Source: CAZMOK01 sp964567785 (GTDB lineage: Bacteria; Bacteroidota; Bacteroidia; Bacteroidales; JAGOPY01). Taken from it: a stretch of 41,611 bases of DNA. The stretch is taken from contig CAZMOK010000023.1 of the NCBI GenBank assembly GCA_964567785.1, forward strand, positions 1 through 41,611, given 5' to 3'. This document shows, piece after piece, positions 22,487-30,731 of this stretch (positions are counted from its first letter, which is position 1; each line of letters starts with the position of its first letter). The notes below the pieces were generated by a model, which saw only the letters and a list, made by a program, of their open reading frames with translations, had not been told where the DNA came from and did no database searches. A program made the position numbers and the translations under genes.

Positions 22487-22503
22487 AGTTGGAACATTTT
22501 GGG

Positions 22504-22536
22504 CAAAAATACTAATTAATGTCGTGGAGGGACAAA
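22504..22536 (-). promoter_or_regulatory. Promoter of the DUF4293 gene
   Basis: On the minus strand TTTG (22533-22536), 21 nt and TATTTTTG (22504-22511) form a complete -33/-7 pair. The predicted transcript begins about 10 nt before the ATG at 22486. Confidence 0.75.
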
Positions 22537-22583
22537 GTTGCAAGCTGTTGAATAAAAAATATACTCCGCTTCGGAGGTTTTCA

Positions 22584-22591
22584 TAAGTTTG
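22584..22591 (+). promoter_or_regulatory. -7 promoter element of lgt
   Basis: TAAGTTTG is an exact TAnnTTTG match, giving an untranslated leader of about 75 nt before the ATG at 22673. A short hairpin (CTCCG-CTT-CGGAG, about 22564-22576) lies just upstream. Confidence 0.55.
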
Positions 22592-22672
22592 TCATCCTGT
22601 AAGCTACTGATAGAATTCATTTAAGCCTGCTGCCTGGTGATTGGAGATCATAAACCTTAAAAGGAATTAGCA

Positions 22673-23836
22673 ATGTATCCTAAGCTTAGCGACCTCATCA
22701 ACAGCCTCTTCGGAACCAACATTGACCTGCCTGTCCAGACATATGGCTTTTTTGTTGCCCTGGCTTTCATCCTGGCAGGTGTAATAGTGTATTTTGAGCT
22801 AAGGAGAAAAGAGAAAAACGGTACACTAAGCCCGCAAATGAAGGAAAGCGTCAAGGGAAAACCTGCCTCATTTTCAGAGCTGGCCATATCTTTTATCCTG
22901 TCCGGCTTAATATTGCTTAAACTGAGCGGCATAATCCTCAGCTATGAAATATTTACTGAAAACCCCCGGGAGTTTATTTTTTCCTGGCAGGGAAACTGGT
23001 TTATCGGCATAGGCGGGGCACTGGCATACACATTTTACATTTACCGGCAAAAGCGTAAGCAGCAACTGCCAAAACCGGTGAAAGTCAAAGAAAAAGTCCA
23101 TCCGTACCAACTTACAGGAAGCATTTTGCTGGTAGCGGCTATTGCAGGGCTGGTGGGATCAAAACTGTTCGATGTGGTGGAGCATCTCGATCAACTGGCA
23201 AAGGACCCGATAGGTACCCTTTTCTCACTGAGCGGGCTAGCGTTTTACGGAGGGCTTATAGTGGCAGCGATTGCAGTTGCTGTTTATGCCGAGAAGAACG
23301 GGATCCCCTGGCCGGTGATCGGCGACACCGTAGCCCCTGGCCTGCTGGTAGGCTACGGCACGGGCAGAATTGGCTGCCAGCTTTCGGGCGACGGATGCTG
23401 GGGGATCGTTAATAACGCGCCCAAGCCCGACTGGTTAAGCTTTCTCCCCGACTGGATCTGGGCTTCACGCTATCCCCATAATGTAATTGATGAAGGGGTC
23501 CTGATCAGCAACTGCACCGGGGACCATTGCCATATACTTGCCGAGCCCGTTTTCCCCACACCTTTTTATGAAACAGTCATTGTGTACCTTTTCTTCATAG
23601 TCTTGTGGTCACTGCGCAAAAGAATAATAATACCCGGGATGATGTTTTCTATCTACCTTATCCTCAATGGGATAGAACGTTTTTTTATAGAAAAGATAAG
23701 AGTGAACATTCGGTACGACATTGCCGGGCTCAATGTAACCCAGGCTGAGATCATTTCCATAGTGCTGATAATCCTGGGGATTGCGGGTATATTCTATTTC
23801 AGGAACCGATACAACAATAAAATACCATCCACATAA
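22673..23836 (+). CDS. lgt: Prolipoprotein diacylglyceryl transferase
   Basis: This inner-membrane enzyme transfers diacylglycerol from phosphatidylglycerol to the lipobox cysteine of prolipoproteins. The protein has 387 residues and about seven membrane segments. The signature GYGTGRIGCQLSGDGCWG (228-244) carries the essential Arg232. FYGG (191-194) corresponds to the conserved HGG region. DWIWASRYPHNVIDEG and FPTPFYETVI follow. It is about 100 residues longer than the E. coli enzyme because of extra sequence in the N-terminal half (about 45-145), with charged loops such as RQKRKQQLPKPVKVKEK. It is followed after 1 nt by the inositol-phosphatase-family gene. Confidence 0.93.
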   Translation: MYPKLSDLINSLFGTNIDLPVQTYGFFVALAFILAGVIVYFELRRKEKNGTLSPQMKESVKGKPASFSELAISFILSGLILLKLSGIILSYEIFTENPREFIFSWQGNWFIGIGGALAYTFYIYRQKRKQQLPKPVKVKEKVHPYQLTGSILLVAAIAGLVGSKLFDVVEHLDQLAKDPIGTLFSLSGLAFYGGLIVAAIAVAVYAEKNGIPWPVIGDTVAPGLLVGYGTGRIGCQLSGDGCWGIVNNAPKPDWLSFLPDWIWASRYPHNVIDEGVLISNCTGDHCHILAEPVFPTPFYETVIVYLFFIVLWSLRKRIIIPGMMFSIYLILNGIERFFIEKIRVNIRYDIAGLNVTQAEIISIVLIILGIAGIFYFRNRYNNKIPST

Positions 23837-23837
23837 T

Positions 23838-24629
23838 ATGGATATTAAAAACACAACAGGTTCAGTATGCGAGATCTGCCTGGAAACCGGTAACTGGATA
23901 AAAAACGAGGCAGGCAGGTTCACTTCCTCCGACATAGAATCCAAAGGCAGGCACAACTATGTGACCTATGTTGACAAGGGTGCTGAAAAGATGCTTGTGG
24001 AAAAGCTTCAGGAACTGGTCCCGGAATCTGATATAATAGCCGAAGAGGGCAATTACCCGTCCGGAGGATTTGACCATACCTGGATCATTGACCCCCTCGA
24101 CGGGACTACGAACTTCATACACGGCATTCCGTTTTTCTCTATATCTGTTGCCCTTTCTTACAAAAATGAACTTGTATCGGGTGTGGTCTTTGATATCATG
24201 TCGGGCGAATGTTTTTATGCGTCAAAAAATAAAGGGGCCTTTCTTAATGGAAAGCCAATCAGCATAAGCAGTTCAATCAGCCTTGAAGAAGCAGTTCTTG
24301 CAACCGGGTTCCCTTATGTGCTTGCCAACCGGTTTGAGTCATACCTGGCGCTTTTCAAAGGTCTTGTGCAATCGAGCCGGGGGATCAGGAGGCTGGGATC
24401 TGCTGCGCTCGACCTGGTCTATGTTGCCTGTGGCCGGTTCGATGGCTTTTATGAATTCGGCCTTAATCCATGGGATGTGGCTGCCGGGGCTATAATAACC
24501 AGTGAAGCCGGCGGGAATGTAACAGATTTTCAAGGGAAAGATAACTATCTTTATGGAAACCAAATAATTGCAAGCAATGGAAAAATCCATAATGAAATGC
24601 TTTCCATAATAAAAAAATACTTTGATTAA
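23838..24629 (+). CDS. Inositol monophosphatase family protein
   Basis: This 263-residue Mg-dependent, Li-sensitive-type phosphatase has metal ligands Glu70 (IIAEE), Asp85 and Asp88 in the signature WIIDPLDGTTNFIHG (82-96), and Asp213 in NPWDVAAGA. The match to SuhB/IMPase is good; the physiological substrate (inositol phosphate or another sugar phosphate) is unknown. ATG 23838 lies 1 nt after the lgt stop and fits the family N-terminus; the upstream in-frame ATG at 23781 lies inside lgt. It is co-transcribed with lgt. Confidence 0.92.
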   Translation: MDIKNTTGSVCEICLETGNWIKNEAGRFTSSDIESKGRHNYVTYVDKGAEKMLVEKLQELVPESDIIAEEGNYPSGGFDHTWIIDPLDGTTNFIHGIPFFSISVALSYKNELVSGVVFDIMSGECFYASKNKGAFLNGKPISISSSISLEEAVLATGFPYVLANRFESYLALFKGLVQSSRGIRRLGSAALDLVYVACGRFDGFYEFGLNPWDVAAGAIITSEAGGNVTDFQGKDNYLYGNQIIASNGKIHNEMLSIIKKYFD

Positions 24630-24673
24630 ATTTACATCACTTCAACAAGTCAAAAAGAAGCAAAACCTAACTT

Positions 24674-25012
24674 ATGGGAAAGAATAATAGCAGGCCATCA
24701 AAATTGGAGCATAAAGACAGCCCCAGCAGGTCGATTACAAAGGCAATGAGCTGGAGGGTAATCGCCACATTGACTACTTTCCTGATAACTTTTATCATTT
24801 TCAAACGTTATACTGACCGGTCGCTTAGCGAAGTATTTGAAACGGCTTCGTTTGTTGCGGGAATAGAAGTTGTGGCCAAGATACTGTTCTACTACCTCCA
24901 CGAAAGGATGTGGCAGAACATCAGATGGGGAAAAGACTGGAGACGTGATTACTGGCAACGCCGTGCCTGGAAAAAGTTGTACAGGCAGATGCATTCAAAA
25001 ATATCCGATTAA
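24674..25012 (+). CDS. DUF2061 family membrane protein
   Basis: This 112-residue protein has the DUF2061 core: SITKAMSWRVIATLTTFLITFIIF (first membrane segment) and ASFVAGIEVVAKILFYYLHERMW (second), ending RWGKDWRRD. The N-terminus and the tail are basic. DUF2061 proteins are small inner-membrane proteins of unknown function. The gene lies 44 nt after the phosphatase and 4 nt before the protease gene, in one direction, so it is probably in the same operon. Confidence 0.88.
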   Translation: MGKNNSRPSKLEHKDSPSRSITKAMSWRVIATLTTFLITFIIFKRYTDRSLSEVFETASFVAGIEVVAKILFYYLHERMWQNIRWGKDWRRDYWQRRAWKKLYRQMHSKISD

Positions 25013-25016
25013 AAAA

Positions 25017-26390
25017 ATGGAAAAGGTCTTTAAATACATTACTCTTTTTATTCTTGTTTTGACGGTAGTGAAAGGGTATTCACAACCGGAGATCAGTGAT
25101 ACAGTCGACGGGCCTTTAACGGTGTACAAGTTCGAAATCAGGGAACAAATTGCACCTCCGGTTTGGAGGTCCACAAAAATGGCGATCGATGAAGCCGAGA
25201 AAATAGGGGCAGACATCATCCTTATCCATATGAACACTTATGGCGGGATGGTAGAATCGGCCGACTCGATCAGGACAAAGATCCTTCAGACGCCAATCCC
25301 CGTTTATGTATTCATCGACCATAATGCAGCCAGTGCAGGCGCACTGATATCTATTGCATGCGACAGTATCTACATGGTTCCCGGTGCAACTATCGGAGCA
25401 GCTACAGTGGTCAATCAGCAAGGGGAAGTGGTGGCCGATAAGTATCAGTCGTACATGCGCGCCACTATGCGTTCCACAGCCGAGGCTAAAGGGCGGGATC
25501 CTGATATTGCCCAGGCGATGGTAGACCCAAGGATAGAGATCGAAAATGTGATCGACAGTGGATCGGTACTCACATTTACAGCAAGCGAAGCGGTCAGGAA
25601 TGGATATTGCGAGGGGATTGTCAATTCTGTTCCCGAGCTCTTTGAAAATGCAGGTATTGAAAATTATGAAATCGTTGAACAGGAGCTTACAGGGATGGAC
25701 AGGTTCATTGCTTTCCTGATCAATCCCTTCATCAGTGGGATCCTTATTATGATCATTATAGGCGGAATATACTTTGAGCTGCAGTCGCCGGGGGTTGGAT
25801 TCCCTATTATAGCTGCCATTATAGCAGCACTGCTGTATTTTGCCCCGTTATACATTGAAGGACTTGCCGACAACTGGGAGATCCTTCTCTTTATTGGGGG
25901 CATAGTTTTAATAGCCGTGGAGATCTTTGCCATACCCGGCTTCGGTGTTGCCGGGGTTACCGGGATTTTATTTGTTATAACAGGCCTTACACTGAGCCTG
26001 GTTGGCAATGTAGGGTTAGACTTTTCAGGTGTTGACCTGACTACAGTTATCACCTCCCTTTTCCTGGTCATCACGGCTATATTCCTTTCTATGATCATTT
26101 CATTTTATATTACGAAAAGCGTCTTTTCAGAAAACCGCCTCTTCGGTTCACTCGCTCTCGAATCCGTTCAAAGCAGGGATGAAGGCTTTACTTCTTCCGA
26201 TAACACCTATGTGGAGATGCTCGGGAAAACAGGGGTTGCCTCCACTGTCTTGAGGCCATCAGGCAAAGTCCTGATCGAAGATGAAGTCTATGATGCCACT
26301 TCTCTTGCAGGATTTATTGAAAAGGGTGATCCTGTGGAAGTGGTGAGGTATGAAACATCACAACTGTTTGTCAGGAAAATCAAGAAATAA
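25017..26390 (+). CDS. NfeD-type membrane-bound serine protease
   Basis: The protein has 457 residues from ATG 25017, which gives a signal peptide ending in GYSQ; the longer frame start at 24870 lies inside the DUF2061 gene. A ClpP/SppA-like protease domain (about 38-220) has the catalytic Ser106 in NAASAGAL and a probable catalytic Lys142 in VADKYQS, as in archaeal stomatin-cleaving protease 1510-N. Four to five membrane segments follow (about 240-375). The C-terminal OB-fold NfeD domain includes GKTGVASTVLRPSGKVLIED. NfeD proteases usually act on stomatin/flotillin-like partners; none is adjacent here. Its stop overlaps the next start by 1 nt. Confidence 0.92.
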   Translation: MEKVFKYITLFILVLTVVKGYSQPEISDTVDGPLTVYKFEIREQIAPPVWRSTKMAIDEAEKIGADIILIHMNTYGGMVESADSIRTKILQTPIPVYVFIDHNAASAGALISIACDSIYMVPGATIGAATVVNQQGEVVADKYQSYMRATMRSTAEAKGRDPDIAQAMVDPRIEIENVIDSGSVLTFTASEAVRNGYCEGIVNSVPELFENAGIENYEIVEQELTGMDRFIAFLINPFISGILIMIIIGGIYFELQSPGVGFPIIAAIIAALLYFAPLYIEGLADNWEILLFIGGIVLIAVEIFAIPGFGVAGVTGILFVITGLTLSLVGNVGLDFSGVDLTTVITSLFLVITAIFLSMIISFYITKSVFSENRLFGSLALESVQSRDEGFTSSDNTYVEMLGKTGVASTVLRPSGKVLIEDEVYDATSLAGFIEKGDPVEVVRYETSQLFVRKIKK

Positions 26391-26899
26391 TGAGAAACCC
26401 AAAGATCTCGATCATCCGGGGCGATATCACAAAGATGCAGACCGATGCCATAGTCAATGCCGCCAATCACAGCCTGCTCGGCGGAGGAGGCGTGGATGGT
26501 GCCATTCACAGGGCAGCAGGGCCTGAGCTCCTCGAAGAATGCAGGACCCTGGGAGGCTGCCCGACAGGAGAAGCAAGGATAACCAAAGCGTATAACCTGC
26601 AGGCAAAATATGTGATCCATACAGTTGGTCCGGTCTATGGTAAAGATCCGGCAAACCAGGAGAAACAGCTTGCAAACTGTTATCTGAACAGCCTTGAACT
26701 GGCTGTAAAACATAATTGTAAAAGCATCGCTTTTCCCAATATAAGTACCGGCGTCTATGGCTACCCAAAAGATGAAGCAGCCAAAATTGCCTGCAGGGCC
26801 GTAAATAATTTCCTTGAAAACAATAAAAGCATGAATGAAATTGTTTTTGTCTGTTTCGACGAGGAGAACTTTTCCCTCTACCGGGAAATATGCGGATAG
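26390..26899 (+). CDS. Macro-domain protein, ADP-ribose-processing (MacroD type)
   Basis: This 169-residue single macro domain probably hydrolyses O-acetyl-ADP-ribose or removes ADP-ribose from proteins. Characteristic sites are GDITK (11-15), IVNAANHSLLGGGGVDGAIHRAAG (21-44) and FPNISTGVYGYP. ATG overlaps the TAA of the protease gene (TAATG), so translation is probably coupled. The pairing of a membrane protease with a macro domain is presumably an operon accident, but it is worth noting. Confidence 0.94.
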   Translation: MRNPKISIIRGDITKMQTDAIVNAANHSLLGGGGVDGAIHRAAGPELLEECRTLGGCPTGEARITKAYNLQAKYVIHTVGPVYGKDPANQEKQLANCYLNSLELAVKHNCKSIAFPNISTGVYGYPKDEAAKIACRAVNNFLENNKSMNEIVFVCFDEENFSLYREICG

Positions 26900-26909
26900 C
26901 CATTTTTCT

Positions 26910-26917
26910 TACCTTTG
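26910..26917 (+). promoter_or_regulatory. -7 promoter element of the DUF5916 gene
   Basis: TACCTTTG is an exact TAnnTTTG match, 11 nt after the macro-domain stop and 47 nt before the ATG at 26965. Confidence 0.65.
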
Positions 26918-26964
26918 TGAAACATTTAACAGGTATTGAAAATTTTGCACGCTGAAAGGTTTGT

Positions 26965-29412
26965 ATGAATCGGAGGGTAACAGGAATAGCTTTTTTTCTT
27001 ATTCTTTTTATTGCTCATCAGGTTACAGCCGGTAGTGCTTATCCCGCAGAAAAAAAATCATTGACGGCAGTTTTTACCGAACAGGAGCCTTCAATTGACG
27101 GGATCCTTGATGATGATGTATGGAAGGGGGTACCTGTTGCATCCGATTTTGTGCAGTTCGAACCGTATAACGGCAGGGCTCCTTCTCAAAAGACCGAAGT
27201 AAGGATCCTTTATGATAACCGGGCACTTTATGTAGCCGCAAGATTATACGACTCCTCCCCTGACAGCATCCTGACCGAGCTGGGAAAAAGAGACCAGAAC
27301 AATCTCAATTCCGATTACTTTTCAGTCGATATATCCCCCTATGGCGAAGGCCACAGCTCTTTTGAATTCAAGGTGACTGCCTCAGGAATACAGATAGATA
27401 AAAAATACTCCAGGGAAGACTCGGACAGGCAATGGGATGCGGTCTGGAAAAGTGAGGTCAGGATCGACAGCCTGGGCTGGACAGTTGAAATGGAGATCCC
27501 CTATTCTGCGATCCGTTTTCCCAGGACCGAAGTGCAGGAATGGGGACTTAATTTCTGGAGGGAGATAAAGAGGACCAGGGAGATCTCCACCTGGAATTAT
27601 ATTGACAAAATGATCGACGGGATCATTAACCAGTCCGGCTCCCTTACAGGCATAAGTGGGATCAAACCACCACTCAGGTTATCGCTTGAGCCTTACCTGT
27701 CGGGGTATACCGAGAAAAAACCTGAAACAGACTGGTCGTTCAGGGCGAGCTACGGAGCTGATGTCAAACTTGGTTTGAGCGAATCCTTCACCCTTGACAT
27801 GACCCTTATCCCTGATTTTGGACAGGTGGAATCGGATGATATTATTATTGACCTCTCTCCTTTTGAGGTCTATTATTCAGAAAAAAGACAGTTCTTCACA
27901 GAAGGCACTGAGCTTTTCAGCCGCGGCGGTATCTTTTACTCTAGAAGGATCGGCACAACACCTGTGGGCCTGGGTGATGTTTACGATGATTATGATTCGG
28001 TGGTCAAAAACACGCTTGAAACGCAGTTGATCAATGCCTCTAAGGTATCGGGCAGAACCGGGAAAGGACTGGGCATTGGGGTATTCAACGCGATAACTGC
28101 CCCGGCGAAGGCAACGGTTGCAGATTCTTCAGGCAACAACGAGGAGGAAGTCGTTATCCAGCCTCTCACAAATTACAATATGGTTGTATTTGACCAGTCG
28201 TTCAGAAACAACTCCTTCATCAGCGCTTATAACACGAATGTGTATATGGGCGATTTCTATCGCACAGCCAATGTCAGCGGCACCCAATTCAGGCTGGCCA
28301 ATAAATCAAACACTTATGCAGTTTCAGGCCTTTACAATATTTCACAAAAATACAGCAGCGACAAAGCTCCCGAATTCGGTCATAAATACACCATCAAGCT
28401 CGATAAGATCAGCGGGAACTTTCTCGGGGGGATATGGCAAAGGGTGGAAACCGACAAGTGGGACCCTAATGATATGGGCTTCGACCGGGTTAATAATGTA
28501 TTCAGGAACGGGATATTCATGAGGTATAACATTTATGAGCCCTTCTGGAAAATACTGGAGCTCTATAACCTTTTCAGCCTGGAGTTGAACTACCTGTATG
28601 CCCCAAGGAAATATACAAGTGTGGAAATTGAATACAGTTTAAGGACTACTTTCAGGAACCGGCTTACAGTGGGGTTTGAATTCGATGCCAACCCCTTCGA
28701 AATCCATGATTATTATGAACCACGCGTTGAAGGGAGAGTGGTAAAACTTCCTTCACAATATGATCTCAGCTTTTTCCTGTCGCCTGACTATACGAAAAAA
28801 GTTGTTGTCGATTTCAGTGCCGGGATAGATTTCGGTGCAAAGTACAAACAAAGAAGCTACAACGCGAGCCTGGGGCCAAGGTTGAGGATCAGCGACCATA
28901 TGTTTTTAAGGATGAGGAGTTCTTTTGAATACGATATGAATGACCTGGGTTATGTAACCGACAGTTTACGGCCCGATAATTCCGAGGCAATAATTTTTGG
29001 AAAAAGGGACATCAAGAACATTACAAATACACTGAACCTTACTTATACTTTCAACAGTAAGCTGAACCTTGAGCTCAGGCTCCGTCACTACTGGTTTGTA
29101 GTTCAGTACAACCGGTTTTACGATCTTAAGGAAGACGGGTATCTAAGGGCTAATGATTTCACCGGCGATTTCGATATCAATTATACGGCCTTCAACATAG
29201 ATACGTACTTAACCTGGTATTTTGCCCCCGGCAGTGAAATGATCGTTGCCTGGCAAAATGCCATTTCAGCATTCCAGGATCCGGTTACCAGGAATTTCTT
29301 CAGTTCAATTGATTATGCCCTTTCATCGCCTGCCAGTAATTCGTTCTCTGTAAAGATCATTTATTATCTTGATTATCAATACCTGAAGAAAAAGATTAAA
29401 AAACCTTCCTGA
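26965..29412 (+). CDS. DUF5916 outer-membrane protein with CBM9-like domain
   Basis: This 815-residue protein has a signal peptide (about 1-27). A CBM9-like domain spans about 38-225 (IDGILDDDVWKGVPVASDF, EVRILYDNRALYVAARLYD, GWTVEMEIPYSAIRFP, WGLNFWREIKRTRE). A long C-terminal DUF5916 part follows with alternating aromatic and hydrophobic residues typical of an outer-membrane beta-barrel (about 240-815), ending IIYYLDYQYLKKKIKKP. The last residues are basic rather than the usual terminal Phe. The family is frequent in Bacteroidota; its function is not established. It has its own promoter and no SusC/D partner in the window. Confidence 0.85.
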   Translation: MNRRVTGIAFFLILFIAHQVTAGSAYPAEKKSLTAVFTEQEPSIDGILDDDVWKGVPVASDFVQFEPYNGRAPSQKTEVRILYDNRALYVAARLYDSSPDSILTELGKRDQNNLNSDYFSVDISPYGEGHSSFEFKVTASGIQIDKKYSREDSDRQWDAVWKSEVRIDSLGWTVEMEIPYSAIRFPRTEVQEWGLNFWREIKRTREISTWNYIDKMIDGIINQSGSLTGISGIKPPLRLSLEPYLSGYTEKKPETDWSFRASYGADVKLGLSESFTLDMTLIPDFGQVESDDIIIDLSPFEVYYSEKRQFFTEGTELFSRGGIFYSRRIGTTPVGLGDVYDDYDSVVKNTLETQLINASKVSGRTGKGLGIGVFNAITAPAKATVADSSGNNEEEVVIQPLTNYNMVVFDQSFRNNSFISAYNTNVYMGDFYRTANVSGTQFRLANKSNTYAVSGLYNISQKYSSDKAPEFGHKYTIKLDKISGNFLGGIWQRVETDKWDPNDMGFDRVNNVFRNGIFMRYNIYEPFWKILELYNLFSLELNYLYAPRKYTSVEIEYSLRTTFRNRLTVGFEFDANPFEIHDYYEPRVEGRVVKLPSQYDLSFFLSPDYTKKVVVDFSAGIDFGAKYKQRSYNASLGPRLRISDHMFLRMRSSFEYDMNDLGYVTDSLRPDNSEAIIFGKRDIKNITNTLNLTYTFNSKLNLELRLRHYWFVVQYNRFYDLKEDGYLRANDFTGDFDINYTAFNIDTYLTWYFAPGSEMIVAWQNAISAFQDPVTRNFFSSIDYALSSPASNSFSVKIIYYLDYQYLKKKIKKPS

Positions 29413-29455
29413 CACAAAACTGACTACATGTCACTTCTGCAGTAAAAACTTACAT

Positions 29456-29475
29456 GGTTAAAAGATTGTTTAACC
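29456..29475 (+). other. 7-bp hairpin between DUF5916 and the redox-fusion gene
   Basis: GGTTAAA (29456-29462) pairs with TTTAACC (29469-29475) across a 6-nt loop. No U-run follows. It could be a 3'-end structure of the upstream message or a leader element; no TAnnTTTG is seen in this 113-nt gap. Confidence 0.35.
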
Positions 29476-29525
29476 TATGGCACACATATTGATATCTGCA
29501 CATGAAAAATTAAATACCGACAAAA

Positions 29526-30107
29526 ATGCAGGAAGTAAAAACACATCCAGAGGTGCTTGAGCAGGTCAAGGGCAAAGCCAAAGCATATCTCCTGCTTTAT
29601 AAGCCTGGCAGTGCGCCAAACGAATGTGCCTATAAGAATATTCAGGATGCATCTTCCACTGTGGATGACATAACCATCTTATGGGCTGATGTGTCCAAAG
29701 TAAGGGATATCCATCCCAATTACCCGATCAAATCAGTGCCATCTCTTCTGATCTTTGAGAACGGGAAATTCATGAATGTTGTGATCGGCTGTAATGAAAA
29801 CGGCTATTACAAAACCCTCTTCGAAGATGCACAGTTTGCCGCGATCATGCAGTCGGAAGGAAAAAAGATGAAAAGTGTCACGGTCTATTCAACTCCCACA
29901 TGCACCTGGTGCAATACCCTGAAGACCTACCTTCGTAAAAACAGGATACCCTTCACGGATGTTGATGTTTCACGAGACCAGCAGGCGGCCGAAGAGCTTG
30001 TAAGAAGGACCGGACAACAGGGTGTGCCCCAGACCGACATAGAAGGGGAAATCATAGTGGGGTTCGACAAGAAAAGGATCAATGAACTATTAGAAATAAA
30101 CGGATAA
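29526..30107 (+). CDS. Thioredoxin-like/glutaredoxin fusion protein
   Basis: This cytoplasmic protein has 193 residues and two thioredoxin folds. The N-terminal one (about 1-108) has the cis-Pro site SVPSLLIFENGK (Pro72), but the CxxC site is replaced by KPGSAPNECAYK with only Cys34. The C-terminal one (about 116-193) is glutaredoxin/NrdH-like, with active site PTCTWC (Cys126, Cys129) and cis-Pro GVPQ. The first domain may bind a partner or work as a monothiol site. The groES-like gene follows by 22 nt with a strong ribosome-binding site. The pairing suggests redox-linked protein folding, but this is inference. Confidence 0.85.
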   Translation: MQEVKTHPEVLEQVKGKAKAYLLLYKPGSAPNECAYKNIQDASSTVDDITILWADVSKVRDIHPNYPIKSVPSLLIFENGKFMNVVIGCNENGYYKTLFEDAQFAAIMQSEGKKMKSVTVYSTPTCTWCNTLKTYLRKNRIPFTDVDVSRDQQAAEELVRRTGQQGVPQTDIEGEIIVGFDKKRINELLEING

Positions 30108-30116
30108 ATTATTTAC

Positions 30117-30122
30117 AGGAGG
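30117..30122 (+). promoter_or_regulatory. Strong Shine-Dalgarno of the groES-like gene
   Basis: AGGAGG, 7 nt before the ATG at 30130, is a full anti-16S match. Such sites are uncommon in Bacteroidota and mark this gene for high translation within the two-gene transcript. Confidence 0.7.
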
Positions 30123-30129
30123 ATTTAAA

Positions 30130-30420
30130 ATGCAAAAAGAACTAATGCCTGTCAACCAGAATGTAATTCTGGACATAAGCGATGACAAAAAGGAACAGAA
30201 AACAGCCAGCGGGATAATCATTCCCGATAGTGCAAAGGAAAAGCCCAAATATGCGAAAGTGGTTTCAATCTCAAACATCGAAAACATTGAGATTGCTGTA
30301 GGCGATATTGTTTTCTACAAGGAATACTCGGGTACCGAAATTGAATTTGAAGGGAAGAAGTACCTGGTAGTGCCTTACGCCGATATTATGGCCAAGATCG
30401 TGGAAACAGAGGCCATCTGA
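30130..30420 (+). CDS. GroES-like co-chaperonin (Cpn10 family), no adjacent GroEL
   Basis: The protein has 96 residues, the normal Cpn10 length. The family pattern is clear: PVNQNVILDI at the N-terminus, the mobile loop TASGIIIPDSAKEKPKYAKV with the hydrophobic III that contacts GroEL, VGDIVFYKEYSGTEIEFEGKKYLVVPYADIMAKI at the C-terminus. The roof region is altered: the usual GxVxxVGxG becomes AKVVSISNIENIEI, without its glycines. No groEL is in the window, so this may be a second, stress- or redox-linked co-chaperonin. It is the last gene before a strong terminator. Confidence 0.85.
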   Translation: MQKELMPVNQNVILDISDDKKEQKTASGIIIPDSAKEKPKYAKVVSISNIENIEIAVGDIVFYKEYSGTEIEFEGKKYLVVPYADIMAKIVETEAI

Positions 30421-30442
30421 TAAGCTCATACTGTTTTAAACG

Positions 30443-30477
30443 AAGCACAGTGCCTTCAGGGGTACTGTGCTTTTTTT
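30443..30477 (+). terminator. Intrinsic terminator of the redox-fusion/groES-like transcript
   Basis: A 12-bp stem (AAGCACAGTGCC with GGTACTGTGCTT, one G-T pair, 6-nt loop TTCAGG) is followed by five more T, giving a run of seven. It begins 23 nt after the groES-like stop. Confidence 0.92.
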
Positions 30478-30613
30478 ACGCACCCATACCTCTCATTCAT
30501 AATGAGTTAAATAATTGTTAAGTCATATGCTTTTCTGATGAGCCCAGATTCTGTTGAAAACCAAACGGAAAGGTTCATTCCCGATAGTGAATGAGCATAT
30601 CGGTAATAAGTAC
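30478..30613. other. Gene-free stretch with two short inverted repeats
   Basis: No gene is seen. Two palindromes occur: CTCATT-CAT-AATGAG (about 30491-30505) and TCATTC with GAATGA around 30575-30594. The share of TCATT half-sites in both might reflect a binding site upstream of the promoter at 30614. Confidence 0.35.
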
Positions 30614-30621
30614 TAACTTTG
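30614..30621 (+). promoter_or_regulatory. -7 promoter element in front of the candidate structured RNA
   Basis: TAACTTTG is an exact TAnnTTTG match on the plus strand, with no plus-strand protein gene downstream (gcvT is on the other strand). A start of transcription near 30628 would fall just before the first arm of the folded element. Confidence 0.5.
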
Positions 30622-30627
30622 TATCCA

Positions 30628-30710
30628 GATCCGGGACGTGCGGGCAAAACTTTAACTCACTACTTGCTAAATACCGGGGAGTAAGGCCCCCGGTGCCCGT
30701 TCTCCCGGTT
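30628..30710 (+). ncRNA. Candidate structured RNA of about 80 nt
   Basis: Three nested helices can form: CCGGGA (30631-30636) with TCCCGG (30703-30708); CGGGCA (30641-30646) with TGCCCG (30694-30699); and CCGGGG (30674-30679) with CCCCGG (30688-30693). Outer junctions are short, and a 27-nt A/T/C-rich single strand separates helix 2 from helix 3. The G/C content stands out from the surroundings. It follows an exact promoter element and ends in TTATTTC. I do not recognise the family. Alternatively, it is a 3'-end structure of gcvT on the minus strand. Confidence 0.35.
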
Positions 30711-30731
30711 ATTTCATCTCAGGTTTCTTTC

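Noticed and set aside
24870..25016. An N-terminal extension of the NfeD protease
   Set aside because: It overlaps the DUF2061 gene completely and would hide the signal peptide.
30628..30710. Signal recognition particle RNA, 6S RNA or glycine riboswitch
   Set aside because: The conserved GGAA tetraloop region of SRP RNA is absent, the element is too short for 6S RNA, and it is at the 3' rather than the 5' side of gcvT.
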